This document shows positions 1-11,345 of a stretch of DNA of 64,000 nucleotides, piece after piece. Position 1 is the first letter of the stretch. Every line of letters begins with the position of its first letter. The DNA lies in contig JAGYXB010000559.1 in NCBI GenBank assembly GCA_022495005.1, positions 620,001 to 684,000 of the forward strand, given 5' to 3'. The position numbers and the translations under genes were made by a program. Below the pieces are notes generated by a model. The model ran no database searches. It was not told where the DNA came from and was given only the letters and a program-made list of their open reading frames with translations. This DNA comes from Rhyacophila brunnea. Its lineage: Eukaryota; Arthropoda; Insecta; Trichoptera; Rhyacophilidae.

Positions 1-479
1 CTATATCAGGTCTTAATCTGGCGTATCGCGGAACCCTAACGCTGGATGTGAAGCATCATTTTTTTTAGACATGGGAAAGTCTCAGGGACAGTTACCCAAG
101 ACTGAGGTCGCCATACACTCAAATATGTTTTGACTGAATTTACATGACTTTAAGTTAAGAGTACCAATGGGAGAGAGGATTACGTAGAGAAAAAAAATGA
201 AGAGATCTAGCGTTGGAAATATGAAGCCGCACATTTTTTTGGCCTTTGAAGTGAACAGGTCGGACGGTCCTATGGGCCCAACAGTTGGTAAAAGTCGTCT
301 AATTCATATATCTAGGATCACGCTATAACTCCACAAATAGATATCATCAAGAAAACTAAAATAAAACAATACAGGTATACAAAACCATCATTCGGCCAAT
401 ATTCACATATGGAATGCTCGACATTAGTAAAATAATATGAGAGAAAGCGAGATATTTTCAAAAGGAAGACATTAAAGAG
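1..479. other. AT-rich non-coding DNA, no gene seen
   Basis: No convincing ORF, tRNA or terminal-repeat structure is visible. The sequence is moderately AT-rich and single-copy within the window. Confidence 0.5.
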
Positions 480-690
480 TCTTAGGAGTCGTATTCGATG
501 AAAATGGCATGTGACGAAGAAGACACATCTACGAATTCTTTAACGTCCCACTCGTGAAAATGAGAGGAAACTATTGGACAGACCATATCACAGGTATAGA
601 AGACACCCAATACCGCAAGAGGTTCCTCTTCAATATAACAGGAGTGAAAAGAATGGTCGTGAAACATAAACTGCAGTTGTTGATTGCGTA
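480..690 (+). pseudogene. Decayed LINE ORF2 C-terminal fragment (copy 1)
   Basis: The stretch aligns over about 200 bases with 33900-34120, including shared words such as gaagacacccaa/gaaaagcatccaa and ctcttcaat. In the frame through 575-660 it reads WTDHITGIEDTQYRKRFLFN and then a basic tail. This lines up with LGHV-RM-x-KR-LF at the C-terminus of many non-LTR retrotransposon reverse transcriptase ORFs, just before the RPR/GRQ..W motif. The family profile is established knowledge; the assignment here rests on the pair comparison plus the cleaner copy at 34 kb. The reading frame is broken, with no start and no catalytic domain, so this is a 5'-truncated, mutated relic. The 61-66 residue ORFs on the opposite strand here are shadows. 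Confidence 0.45.
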
Positions 691-2430
691 GAAAAAAATC
701 GGGGATGCTAATGACAGCTTATCGTATGCTACATAAGAATAAGTGTGGTTTAAATATTTTAAATTGCACAAACATTAACCAATGACAATAAAATCAGTAG
801 TTTTTAAATCAACTGTTATAGGTACACAAAATGTGTCGTTGATTAAAAATTGGTTCGTTTCTATCGAAGCTCTCGGACGAGTGAATCCCTTCAGTGTAAT
901 AATAATGAAATTTATCTTTCCTTTTTTATTCCATATGAACCATATTTCGTAAGCCACATTCATTTACTTGGCAACAAACATCCCGCAAAAAACAAAGAGC
1001 GCACACAGTACCAAACGTTCTCCGAAAAAATATATATTCCCCATACACAAACAAAAAAATCCACGCATCTGCATAATATATTTACTGGGGCATATGTGTT
1101 TGTTTACCGCGGGTGAGTTTTCCAATAGGTCTTTTGCGAATGACAACGGGCTCTCAGGGAATGTAAAAAAGAATGATTTGTGAGAGAAGAGAGGTTAATA
1201 TAGAGCTTAAACGGTTAAATTTATGAGTACATATTATTATAACATGTTATCGAAACACAAATAATATATTAGACTAAAAACTGTTATAAATTATGAAAAG
1301 TGATACATTATAATATTATTTTGTATAATGATATACTCGTATTATTAATATGTGTGCATACAAAAAAGTATAATGTTAGCCTGGTTTTGTTTATGATAAA
1401 TATGTTTTTATCGAAAGTATCAGTAAACAGTAAAATTTTGATGAACTGAATGTCGTTTAAGAAATATAAGAAATTCATATTTATAGGTTTATTTTTCACA
1501 TTGTGAAGTCAATTTATAAAAAATTAAGAATAAAGAGTTGTAAAAATTTTATTTTAATTTAAATAAAAAAATATTTTCGTACAACTTCTACGAAAATATA
1601 AATTTACATAAAAAACAAAGGATATGAATTAGGTACTTCCAATATACATCCGATTTCCTTCATTTGAATTAGAATATAGGTAGTGATTTATTGATGGAGT
1701 TTGAAGTAAGTACCTCGGATAGTGTAGTTCTAAATGCAAAAAAATATAGATAGATCGGTAGCTCAATTGAAAGAACCAATGATTGTAAAGTGAAAGATAT
1801 CAAAATTAATAATCACATAATAGATTCATCCAGCATTCACTTCTCTCAAATCATTTAGTGGAGGATTTTAGAATTAATGACACAGCAGTCATATGAAAAC
1901 ATGCCCATAAAATGGGTCATCTTGTAGGAAAAGTTTTTCCGTCAGAGTGGAGAAAAAATATTTATGTACGAAGCGCTTCCGTTACGATGGCTGAGGAAAA
2001 ACAAACGCCCGTTTTAATAATAAAGACCCGCGTCAGCATAATTTTGTGATGTATGGGCCTGGACTTTGCCATTGATTTTAATTTAATTTTATTAATTCAT
2101 TGATACCGATGAATCTATAAATAAATACATAGCTTAACGAACATGGGGTAACGAATAACACTAGGAACGTAGGTATGAATATTATGAGGCTATAAACATG
2201 ATGGAATAAATATATCAAAATAGGCAACACCGATTAGGGTTTGAAATTGCGTGATCAAAAAATAGGGTGGTATTCCGGGATTTAAAAAAAATCATGTGCT
2301 TTTTATAAACAATATAATATGTTTTCATTGTAAAGTGTACTTAAAAAACAATTGGCTTAAATTTAAAAAATAAATATTAATGATAACGGTATCTTCCAAT
2401 ATATGCAAGATTTCTTTTATTTCTTTGATG
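691..2430. other. AT-rich gap with one GC-richer island (1890-2060)
   Basis: Mostly AT-rich sequence with short ORFs that look like chance. The island at 1890-2060 is richer in G+C, contains GCCCATAAAAT (a Hox-like word) and a run of CpG dinucleotides, and has no ORF. The rest shows no repeats that recur in the window, except ATTTTTTATTCAACGAATAA near 2445, which recurs near 36905. Confidence 0.4.
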
Positions 2431-2540
2431 TTTTAATAAACTATTTTTTATTCAACGAATAATGAAGGTACATAATATTATAAAAAAATGGTTTAAAATA
2501 CAAAAGCCGACTGCCAAAAATTAAACGTAATTGAGAAAAC

Positions 2541-2725
2541 GCTTCAGAGAGTATTTTAGAAACTACTTAATTAATTTCGTCTCAATTAGATAGGATGTAC
2601 ATGAGCGCGAATCCCAGGGGCGCGAGTTCGAATCCCGCTGTGCGTTGTATTTTTTTCAAAATGATTTTTATAGTTTAGTTATATATTTCTCTGAGGTGTT
2701 TTCAAATTATTGTTGTTGACTGTTA
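2541..2725 (+). mobile_element. tRNA-derived SINE, family A, copy 1 (A box lost)
   Basis: A Pol III-type retroposon. It shares, in order, a leader (GCTTCAGAGAGTATTTTA), a tRNA-like head with a clear B box (GAGTTCGAATCCCGCTG at about 2622-2638), then a tail (TTTTTTCAAAATGATTTTTA, TCTGAGGTGTTTTCAAATTA) with the copies at 11112-11345 and 37251-37460. The A-box segment GCATAGTGGTC present in the other two is deleted here, so transcription is unlikely. The leader upstream of the tRNA head is part of the repeat, which is unusual for a simple SINE and suggests a composite or a different 5' boundary. Confidence 0.75.
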
Positions 2726-5700
2726 ATTATTTTTGGTTGACGTTGTGTAGATGTACATAATCATCGTTCAAGAATGTGATTATAAATGTACCTATAACAT
2801 TAAATATATTTTTCGTAGTATAAAGTCTTGAAAAAAAAGGAATTGATAAAATACCAAACCCGCAATTCCAAAATAGAATTATATCTGCGATTACAATTTC
2901 TAACACAGATATTAAGTAACGTAAAAAAAACATTTGTATTAGTGCAAAATGAGACAGTTCATTCAATAATCTTTTTATTGAATTGAACATAATGTTGCAG
3001 AAAATGTATTATCACTTATTAGATTGTTTCAATGTAATGAGATAACAAAACCATATAATTAGTTATCAGTATTTTAAGGCGAAAAATACAGAATAAACCA
3101 TTCGTAAAACAATATGATGTTATCTACTGATATGGATGTCAAAATGTATTATGAATAATTATTATTATTGAAATACAATTTCCCTAACGGAAAATAAGTA
3201 TTGGTAATGTTTTAATAACGTTTTTTAAACAAATGTTTTATTTTTTGATAACTGATACCTACATAAATATCAAGTAAAGACAAAGTCAGCAATAAAACCT
3301 TAAACAGCGTAAAAATATTTCCAATTCAAATTGAGTGAAACAGCTCTATTTTAAACAAATTTATTATCTATCTTATTCACCGTTAGCTAGCTTTACCATA
3401 GTCATAAAAAATCAATACAATAGAGTCGTAGTAAATTTACATCGCTTTGGAAATCATCAAAGTAACGTGGAAAGCGCTTTTCCAGTGGAAAAACTTACAG
3501 ACGGATATTGAATGGCGGGTAAACAGGGGATGATGTTAGAATGAGGATTGAGTTTAATGACAAAAAACGCAAACGCGGACAAATGTTTGTTCGGATCGAA
3601 ACGGCCATATATATAGATTGCTACGAGTATAATATAAAAGAATCTTCGTGAAAGCAGATACAATGTGAGCCTTATTTGTTTACTCAATAAGGGTGAAGTA
3701 GCGATGTAACTAAAAGAGAACCGATTGTTTTTTCGCGTGAGTGATATTCTCATATTCACAATCGTTATGAAATAGCGCTTTGAATCAATTATAATTTAGT
3801 ATGTGGTCGTTAAAATAAACCCATAAAGTGGTACTAGAAACGTGGTATTAGAAACTATAAACTTTTAATTAAACCACTTCTATTTTTATGTGGATATTAA
3901 AACGATATAAGTAACAGACTCATTATTTTTACATTATTACCGTATTATAACTTATTTTGTTTTAATTTTCTTATTTTTCATTTTCTTAAAGAGGATTGTG
4001 TAAGAATACATTAACTATGTATAGAATGTACATCATGAAACATGGTCGCTTGCTTTGTTTTAGTTGATAGCATTAGGCTCTATATATTCAAAAGGTGTTG
4101 CAAAGTTCAAAAATCATGTTCGCTGGGTTTAGTACACATTATTGATTTTGTATATCTTTATATAAGAAATGATTTTTTATAATATTATATTTTTACCCTT
4201 GAAATTGTAGTTAAGCGAATGTTTTAAAACCAGTTGTCCTAAACAACTTGTCACTCACCTTCCACATTGTGAGAATTACAATTCCTACATATAAAGCGAA
4301 AACAAGTTTATAATGTATGAAGACATACTTTATTTATTGTGAACTGTTTAATAAAGTGAAAGGTAATAATAAAATTCTTTAAAAGTCCAAAAATGTCTAA
4401 CGGTGGAGAAAATTCTATTTAATTTATGCAAAAAAGCAAATTTAACATAATGAAATGTAATTTCACCGAAAAATCTATTATATTACGCCCACAATCCAGC
4501 GACATCTAAGATGAAAAAAAAATGCCTTTGTACATCGAGGAAAGTTAAAAAAAACCTTTCATCAGAGGTAGACAAAAAGGTTTCGAGGCCCCCGCCGCTG
4601 ACAAAGAGTGGCGTTTTGAAAAAAAAAAAGTTTGTACCTTAAAAAAAGCTCTACTCCAGGGCTGGAGTTTGCGTTGTCCCAGCAGCGGTAAACAAACATT
4701 GCACTTGGCACTAGTGAGAGGCACTCTGAACCACCTCGCCCCGCGCTGGCCCACAGCCTACCCGCCGCATATCAAATTAAAAACTTTACAAAGCGCTATT
4801 TTCTATAGAGAAAAAGCTCCGGTAATGATATGAGCCAGTCTGGTGCTGCGAGGCGGAGAGAGACTTTCAAGAGGGCACTTTTAGCGCTACGAAATAGTTT
4901 GATAACGATGTTTCACGACACAGAACAAATGATTCAATTTTACAATATAAAACAAAACAGCACCAATTTATCTATCTTTATTTTATTTATAATAATTTCA
5001 AATAGGTTTCAAAAATAAGAAATAAGGTTTGTTTTGAATATATAAAATACATGCTGGAATATTAAATTATTGGTTATACGGAAAGCGTTTAATATTTAAA
5101 TAAAAAATGTATACTTATAAAGATTTAAAAGCGCCCCTCAAAACTGTTCAACACAGCCATTCAATTATTAAATAACAAATTGACTATAAACTGTTACCCA
5201 ACGTATAAAAAATCCTTGCAACTATCATCAAAATGACATATAACACAACCACACGTACTCATATATAAATAAATCATTAATATTATTATATGTCAACAAA
5301 GTTGGTACCTGTAGTAGCAAATTACTAAATTATTATTGAATCGGAGATATAAATTATTAAACGAATGGTTAACAACCAATAGTCTTCCAACCAACGACGA
5401 ATATCTACATGCTCTGATTTAGAGAACAAATAATTATTCAGTTAATTTTTTTTATTCATAATATAGAAATAACACACTAATTTACAAATGCTTTTTTATC
5501 AGTTATTCATTGCTCATACTATACACCTCTTTCTCCCAAACCTAATAACATTGACAATAATTATAATATATTTTAAACTCAAAAATAAAATTGAGATATT
5601 TTTTATACTCGATAAAACCTAACATATTGTTTTTATTTAGTGATAATCAAGATAAATGTAACACATTCTGATTTCATTTGGTGGAATTTAAAGTACATTT

Positions 5701-5749
5701 TATAACAGTAGTTATTAAAAATAATTCACTTAACCTTAACCCAAAGATG
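2726..5749. other. AT-rich gap with islands at 3450-3760 and 4550-4880
   Basis: No recognised gene. The 3450-3760 island holds AACAAATGTTTGTTC, a Forkhead-like palindrome, and an AGATTGC/CATATATATA segment. A 100-codon frame on the minus strand at 3457-3759 spans this island, but it has no motif or family resemblance and I treat it as chance. The remainder is AT-rich with no duplicated segments that I can see. Confidence 0.4.
4550..4880. promoter_or_regulatory. GC-richer CpG-containing island, candidate regulatory element
   Basis: The block stands out from flanking AT-rich DNA: it contains CCCCGCCGCTG, CAGGGCTGGAG, CCACCTCGCCCCGCGCTGG and TGGTGCTGCGAGGCGG, with no repeat partner in the window. 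Short ORFs on both strands overlap it (4545-4754 minus, 4830-5018 plus), but the translations are low-complexity and match nothing I know. A conserved non-coding element or an unrecognised exon are both possible. Confidence 0.25.
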
Positions 5750-5872
5750 GATCCATAGCTTAAATGTTAGAATACTCGTCCGGATAGTGAACGATGTCAG
5801 TTCAAACCATCCGGTCAAACTGTTTTTTAGAATCTAAAATGTATGTTTCTGAGGTTTTTAAAAAGGATGGAA
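5750..5872 (+). mobile_element. tRNA-derived SINE with a family-A-like tail and a different head
   Basis: The head runs from an A-box-like TAGCTTAAATGTTAGA (5756-5771) to a B-box-like CAGTTCAAACC (about 5798-5808). The tail TTTTTTAGAATCTAAAATG-TATGTTTCTGAGGTTTTTAAAA resembles the family A tail at 2650-2710 (TTCTCTGAGGTGTTTTCAAA). The head differs from the 37-kb head across the anticodon region. This suggests that related tails have been paired with different tRNA heads. The copy is old. Confidence 0.55.
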
Positions 5873-5974
5873 TATAAAATTCATACTTGTGTCAAAAAAT
5901 CGGTGTGTGTGTACTTATGTACGCGCGTTAGAAGTTATACTTCTTGGCGTAACAAAATAAAATAATCGCACACC

Positions 5975-5990
5975 GCGATGACGTCAATAT
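5975..5990. promoter_or_regulatory. CREB/ATF site (TGACGTCA)
   Basis: A full palindromic cyclic-AMP response element, TGACGTCA, within GATGACGTCAATA. A second full site occurs near 15700 (CCGTGACGTCAG). Without conservation or expression data the function is unknown. Confidence 0.3.
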
Positions 5991-6123
5991 ATCAATAACA
6001 ACTAGAATAAAGGAGGGCCGCTTATTGGAGTGCCGCTGGTTTATTTCTAGACACTTTAACTTATATCACTAAATAAATAAATTAATTATTTCTCGTTGTT
6101 TTTATTTTATCTTGGCCAACAAC

Positions 6124-6211
6124 AATAAATTCGTTTCCTAGGGAACGGAACAATTCTTCGTACCAACATATAATAAATTCGCTGCCTAGGTAACGGAAGA
6201 ATTCTAAACTA
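6124..6211. repeat. Two-unit tandem repeat, about 48-bp period, each with an X-box-like palindrome
   Basis: AATAAATTCG recurs at 6124 and 6172, and each unit continues with a near-palindrome: GTTTCCTAGGGAAC at 6133-6146 and GCTGCCTAGGTAAC at 6181-6194, followed by GGAA and AATTCT. The second matches the RFX X-box consensus (two half sites GYTGCC / RGTAAC with a 2-bp spacer). A similar single site, GATTGCCATAGTAAC, sits at 35485-35499. RFX factors drive ciliary genes in animals; whether these are used is unknown. Confidence 0.5.
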
Positions 6212-6253
6212 TAATATTATACTGTATAATCATCACGATTGCCATTATCATAC

Positions 6254-6322
6254 TGTGGTGTAAAGGCAAGTGCGTTCGGCTGATAACCGAACAATTATGG
6301 TTCGAATCCAATCGAATGCGTT
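6254..6322 (+). mobile_element. tRNA-like SINE head (Ile-like anticodon loop)
   Basis: The segment has a strong B box (GGTTCGAATCC, 6299-6309) and an anticodon-arm-like CGGCTGATAACCG with GAT in the loop, then a T-run and GTGTGAAAAAATAAATT. The acceptor arms do not pair convincingly, so this is read as a SINE head or tRNA pseudogene and not a working tRNA. Confidence 0.5.
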
Positions 6323-6329
6323 TTTTTTT

Positions 6330-8470
6330 CGTGTGAAAAAATAAATTATGTGTTATATGTGACACGCCAAAAATATACTCTGATCTGATTTTCTAAACGT
6401 GCCTTAAGAAGTATAACTTCAATAAACTTTAAATTTGTACCTAATCATTAATAACTGAGTACATAAGATGAAATAAATTTCGGATAGAAAGTGTAAATAA
6501 AATGAATATGGCCTGTACCTGCTTTATTTTAAACAGTATGTGTTTCATATTTCAAATTATTTATGTTTACAAGTTTGTAATAGGATAAAATAAACTATGA
6601 GAAACTTGATTATTAAGAATCATTTGAATAATGTATTGGATAAAAAATGTTAATACAATGTATGTAGGTTGAATAGATTCAAAATGAATCGTAACTACAC
6701 TGACTACTAACGCAAATTGAATAGAAAGGGTGAACTAAATAAAAAGAAAACAATCGACATTATCATCAGTCCGCCTTTTCTTGCAAAGAGGCAACATCGT
6801 CGACAGAGTGGTGTGGTATAAGACCCGGCGCCGTCACCTAATGAGCCCTTTTGTAATGCATTTCCAGGAGGCGGCAGCACTAACCGTCCTAACCTAACCC
6901 GTGGGCGGACGATTAAGCCAAAGTAAAGGGGCGAGCGCTCGTTCCTTCTGAATAATGTATGCACTTTTTGCGAAAGAAATCTTGGTCAGCGGACACGCAC
7001 TGAGTTAGGCACGATGGGCGTATCACACAATAAAATTATTTTTAATTTCTAATTAAAAGTATTATAATATGATCCTATTTATGACTTCGGGCCTTGTCAG
7101 CATTATTTCGACAGTTTAAAAATTAGACAGAATATTCTACACGCGTGATATTATTCGATGGGATCGAAACGTTCGAAAGGCCAGCAGATTTCTCAATTGC
7201 AAACTTCATCAGAAATGACTCGCAATTTATCAAATATTCATGTATATAATTAGCGGGTCATAATTGATGAGTTAGTCAGTCTAAATATCTATTAGTATCA
7301 ATCTTAATCTCAGTCCGATCAGTAAGCTTCGTGTCAGTCACTCCGTACCGCATTCTGTTCTACCGAGACTCGGACCTCGGAAGAGTATCGTAAGTATTGT
7401 AACATAACGTTCTTATAACATACTCTTGTACCGACTGTTTACGCTGAAAATAAAACTCGCTCCTCCATACATCGAAGCAACCACCAAATCTCGATTTCTT
7501 ATCTCTCATCCTGACGACTCTTCAACTACACCTCCTGGTTATCCCCAATCACAGTGGTCTCGTTGTGCCCCGCCAAAGTTTGCTTAATCTCCAAATGATA
7601 AAAGTTGGCAAATGATACTTTTACTTCAGTTTTAAAATTTATTACGAATAGTGTTTACATTAACTAAAATAATCAGTCACTGAATACTGTTTTAACCACA
7701 GTATCATAATATAACTGAGCAATTACTAAATTAATACTAACTCGTATGCAAACGGAAACAAATATCATAATATTATGTCAGGTGTATAGATATTAAAATT
7801 ATGATATGATAAGTGTCTTAGTTGTTTTTACTTATTTTTAATATTGTGACGATATATTTATCATATTAAATTCGAGATAAAAAAAAAGTTATTTTGCAAA
7901 TCTAAAAATGAAATATATTTAAAAAAAATCAGTACCTACTAATGCAATGGGTCCAAATATTGTATTATGGATAGTTCTATATTTGAATATTATAGAGTTT
8001 AACTTTCAGTATATTCGGATTATTCTAACTGTGAGAAATAATATGTTTTTAGCACACTAAGAATCATAATATTGCAAAAAACGTTATGAACGGATAAAAC
8101 AAATTAAATAACAATATAAGTACAACATACTTACAATTTAGAGTGTTGTCGCATAAATCAACTATCTTCCGAAGTTATCGTTTAAGGTTGTTAACCGATG
8201 CATTCACCCACTGGGGATTCATCATCTAGAATATTTACAACAAGTGTTCAAATAAATATTCAGTTCAATAAAACCAAATGTCCAAAATTAAGTACCTATA
8301 GGGCAAAGTAATGAGTCGTACACATTATCTATACAGTAAGACCTGTTTTATAAGAAGATTCACGAAGATATGAAGATATAAATCAAGGTGAATCTAGTAT
8401 CGAGCTATACTATAATTAAAGTTTATAATAAGATGCGATTTTTCCATTTTGATTAAATCCTGCTTATCAA
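6330..8470. other. Non-coding gap with islands at 6740-7010 and 7090-7580
   Basis: The 6740-7010 island is CpG-containing (GACCCGGCGCCGTCACC, GGGCGGACGATTAAGCC). A minus-strand 85-codon frame there (6707-6964) has a G/R/P-rich stretch but no family match. From 7600 to 8470 the DNA is plain AT-rich sequence in which I see nothing. Confidence 0.4.
7090..7580 (+). promoter_or_regulatory. Promoter-like or solo-LTR-like block
   Basis: Two Inr-like TCAGTC/TCAGTA words near 7315-7340 are followed by a GGACC downstream-promoter-like word (about 7372), then a possible poly(A) signal (AATAAAACTCGCTCC, about 7449) and a pyrimidine-rich stretch to about 7560. This order (initiator, downstream element, poly(A) signal within 150 bp) is typical of insect LTRs. 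I could not find a convincing TG...CA boundary pair, target duplication or primer binding site, so a host promoter or other unique sequence is equally possible. Confidence 0.25.
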
Positions 8471-8476
8471 TATCTA

Positions 8477-8662
8477 AAGCGTCAATTACATTGAGCTTCT
8501 TTACGAGCTGTTTGTTGGCGAATTTATAATCTGCCTGTAAAGTCGCCCAGTGTAATCATCGAAGAAGCTAACATGTTCGATGTTTACACTGGGCGACTTT
8601 ACAGGCAGATTATAAATTCGCCAACAAACAGTTCGTAAAGAAGCTCAATGTAATTGAAGCTT
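8477..8662. mobile_element. Long-hairpin MITE, 79-bp arms, nearly perfect
   Basis: Arms 8477-8555 and 8584-8662 are reverse complements with only about two or three mismatches; the 28-bp centre can pair further (CATCGAA/TTCGATG). Ends read AAGCGTCAATTACATTGAG and its complement. The same outer arm sequence (AAGCGTCAATGACATTG ... TTACGAGCTG.TTGTTGGCGAATTTA) forms the ends of the 39923-40499 element, so this is a shrunken foldback derivative. If transcribed, it would give an almost fully double-stranded hairpin. No clear target duplication is seen. Confidence 0.85.
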
Positions 8663-11111
8663 AACTTTTGTCATAGAAACTGCAACTGCAAAATCCTGAG
8701 TGAAGAATCTAGGTAGTTTGAAAGTTTTATTTAGACTTATGACACAGTTATATATATTACCCTGACAATATAAATTAGGTAACAAAAGAAGGACATTTTA
8801 CTCTGTAAAGTTTTCGAATGTTTACCGACTATGCAAAAAGTTTGATTGCTTGGTACAAATGAAACATCTTTAATTCTGATTAAAATGTTAGTAAAATCTA
8901 GATATCAACCGTATATTGGGTACGTAAACTTTTGTTGTTTGTATGTCAAACTAAACTCATTTCACGATTCATACAATACAAAGCTAAATAAAAGCAGACA
9001 AAATGTAATGAAAGTCGAGAAAAAGGTGCAGGAAAATTCTTCCGTCCTCTTGAAAGATCCCACTCTAATTTACAAGTCGACTTGGAAAACTGCAAACGAG
9101 TAGGAATCTAAATTGTATTTCCGTTTTTAGGTTATGTAAAAAGGTCGGATGCGAGGAAGAGAGATTCCATCGAACGGAAATGCTCGAGATTTGTGTGGAA
9201 AAATGAATTCGTGTGAGAGAAATTTGAGTAAAATCTAAAAATAAGTGTGTTTTTATTTTCTGTTTTTAGATTGATTTTGACATATCGGCTAAAAATGTAA
9301 ACCATTACCTGTAATGACAACGGTCTTCATTCAATGAATATTCCTGTTTACTTTACACGATCAACATAATAAGTCACGTGATCATTAAACAAATAAATTA
9401 TAAACAATGTAACGTTGAAAATGTGCTGTGATATAATATTTAACATACAGTAACTAATATTCTAGAAATGTCATTGTCATGCCAATAGTTCATTTCTATT
9501 GACAATGATAGATAGAATATATTATAGTCGGATATATTCTTCTAATAAAATATATATTTTTAAAGTTTGTACTTAATACTATATTATTTATACCCATGTA
9601 AATGATTTATATATATTTTTGGAAATATTTTTACGTACATGGATGGAAGGATATTCTAGGAAGAATATTTAGATAAAAAAAACTTAGCCTATTTTGTTAA
9701 AGAGATCAAGGATTGGGACGGGGTTACAGTCGAAGTAGTGGGAAGGGGTTAAGACGCAACACCGCCTGGGGGTAGCCCTAAAAGCCTCTTTCGCGGGAGG
9801 AGCTGCTTTCCCATACAAGTATACGGCTAGGGCTCCCGGTCAGGTCACAATTACTTGGCAAGCCTTCGAGATAAACGACCCTGGACGAGAAAGGAAATGA
9901 TTCTTAATGCGAGTGCGTACTTGTGTGCAAACTTTGCGGAGATTTGCGATCTTTTGTTTTTCCCTTTTCTGAGGTGGGGCGGGCGAAACCTTTTAATTAA
10001 AGCCGACCCTGGCAACGCAGGAATGAGGCAGGCTCCTCCAGGTGATGGGGTGGGAATAGGGAGGTTCGCGTCTTGAGAGTTTTCGGATAAGGTGGATACA
10101 ACATTTTTACGGTCGCCCTGTTTGCGAGAATATTAAATTTTGAAATAAAGAAGGCATTTAAAGCGGGGACGAGCGCGCGAGATAAAAGAATTTTATCTTA
10201 TGGTGCCGTAAAATTAGGATTTTTCATTGTGCATTGTGGTTCTGTTCCGACTAAAAATACGAATATTATGAAATGAAGAGTACATAAAAAATAGCCGCCA
10301 TCTCGGCTGTGAAAAAGTAATCAAGAGTGACATAATTTAAGATTCTCAAGAAGTACATAACAATGATACAGTTAGCAAAGAAAGCCATATTATTTTAAAA
10401 TATGCTTCTGTGGTATACAAAATGAGTACATAAGTCACCATTCATAAATTTATGAACCGTGTAGGAAAATAGCCTTATATTCATATCCTCGTGACTATTA
10501 CACGAAAAACAAATTAGTTACTGACATTTTCTCTCATACGATAAGTATAATGTGTTACAACTGATCAACAAATGGAAAATGTAATAAACTCGGAATGTCT
10601 GTAAAATCCAGGACCTCATGGCTAGAGGATTTTAAAGAAAGGTTTGGTATAAAATTATAATGATAATCAAAATTTTTGGATTACATGCCACTGATAAAAA
10701 AGAAGAATCATAAGAAGAAGAAAACAAAAAAACCTGAAGATGAAGTTTGCAAAATTTACTGAACATTAAACATTTTAGATGACAAGGCTGTACATACCAC
10801 TTTTTAACAGTTTTCTTTATTAATAGTAAGTATATACCTACTTACCAATTCATTATTTTATAATCTCAATACATATGTAGTTATTAACTTTATATTTTAA
10901 ATTATTAAAAGCCAGCTCCAAACGCCGCGTAAAATTTGGCGACCTTTGAACGGATAGAAATTATGTTTTTGTTTTTGATATTGAAAATATTAAAATTTGT
11001 ATAATGTAATGTACTGTTTAAACAACTTAAGGGTATCACTGGAATGGTGGTGTTAACTGCCAATGTTATTGAAAAAAAAACAAATTACTAATTTTTTAAC
11101 GATTAGTTGAC
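8663..11111. other. Non-coding gap with a large island at 9700-10220
   Basis: Short ORFs here (for example 8846-9103 plus) lack motifs. A loose inverted repeat lies near 9471-9510 (ATTGTCATGCCAATAG / CTATTGACAATGAT). A purine-rich run sits at about 10695-10745. No gene is recognised. Confidence 0.4.
9700..10220. promoter_or_regulatory. Half-kilobase GC-richer island, candidate regulatory element
   Basis: One of the longest GC-richer blocks in the window: it includes GCCTGGGGGTAGCCC, TTTCGCGGGAGGAGCTGC, GGTGGGGCGGGCG, TTTTAATTAAAGCCGACC and GGGGACGAGCGCGCGAG. A plus-strand 73-codon frame (9855-10076) is inside it, without any motif that I recognise. No repeat partner is seen in the window. 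The mix of CpG-rich words and homeodomain-type TTAATTAA fits a regulatory element, but this is inference. Confidence 0.3.
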
Positions 11112-11345
11112 AATATATAAGAATGTAACATTATTTTATTGAACATACATAATTTGAAAACACTTCTGAGAACATATAGGTATAATAACTAAAAAAATCT
11201 ATTTGAAAAAAATACGACACCCAGCAGGATTTGAACCTGCGCCGCTTGGGAATCGCGCCCATGTGCACTGACCACTATGCTATTGGTATCTTATTTAATT
11301 GCGAAGAAATTAATTAATGGTTTTTACAATACTCTCTAAATTGTT
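11112..11345 (-). mobile_element. tRNA-derived SINE, family A, copy 2
   Basis: Read on the minus strand it has the leader (TTTAGAGAGTATTGTAAAAA), the A box (AATAGCATAGTGGTCAGTG), the B box (CAGGTTCAAATCCTGCTGGG) and the family tail (AAGTGTTTTCAAATTATG, then TTCAATAAAATAATGTTACA). Of the three main copies it has the longest tail; both Pol III boxes look intact. The tail end recurs alone at 36932-36985. Confidence 0.8.
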
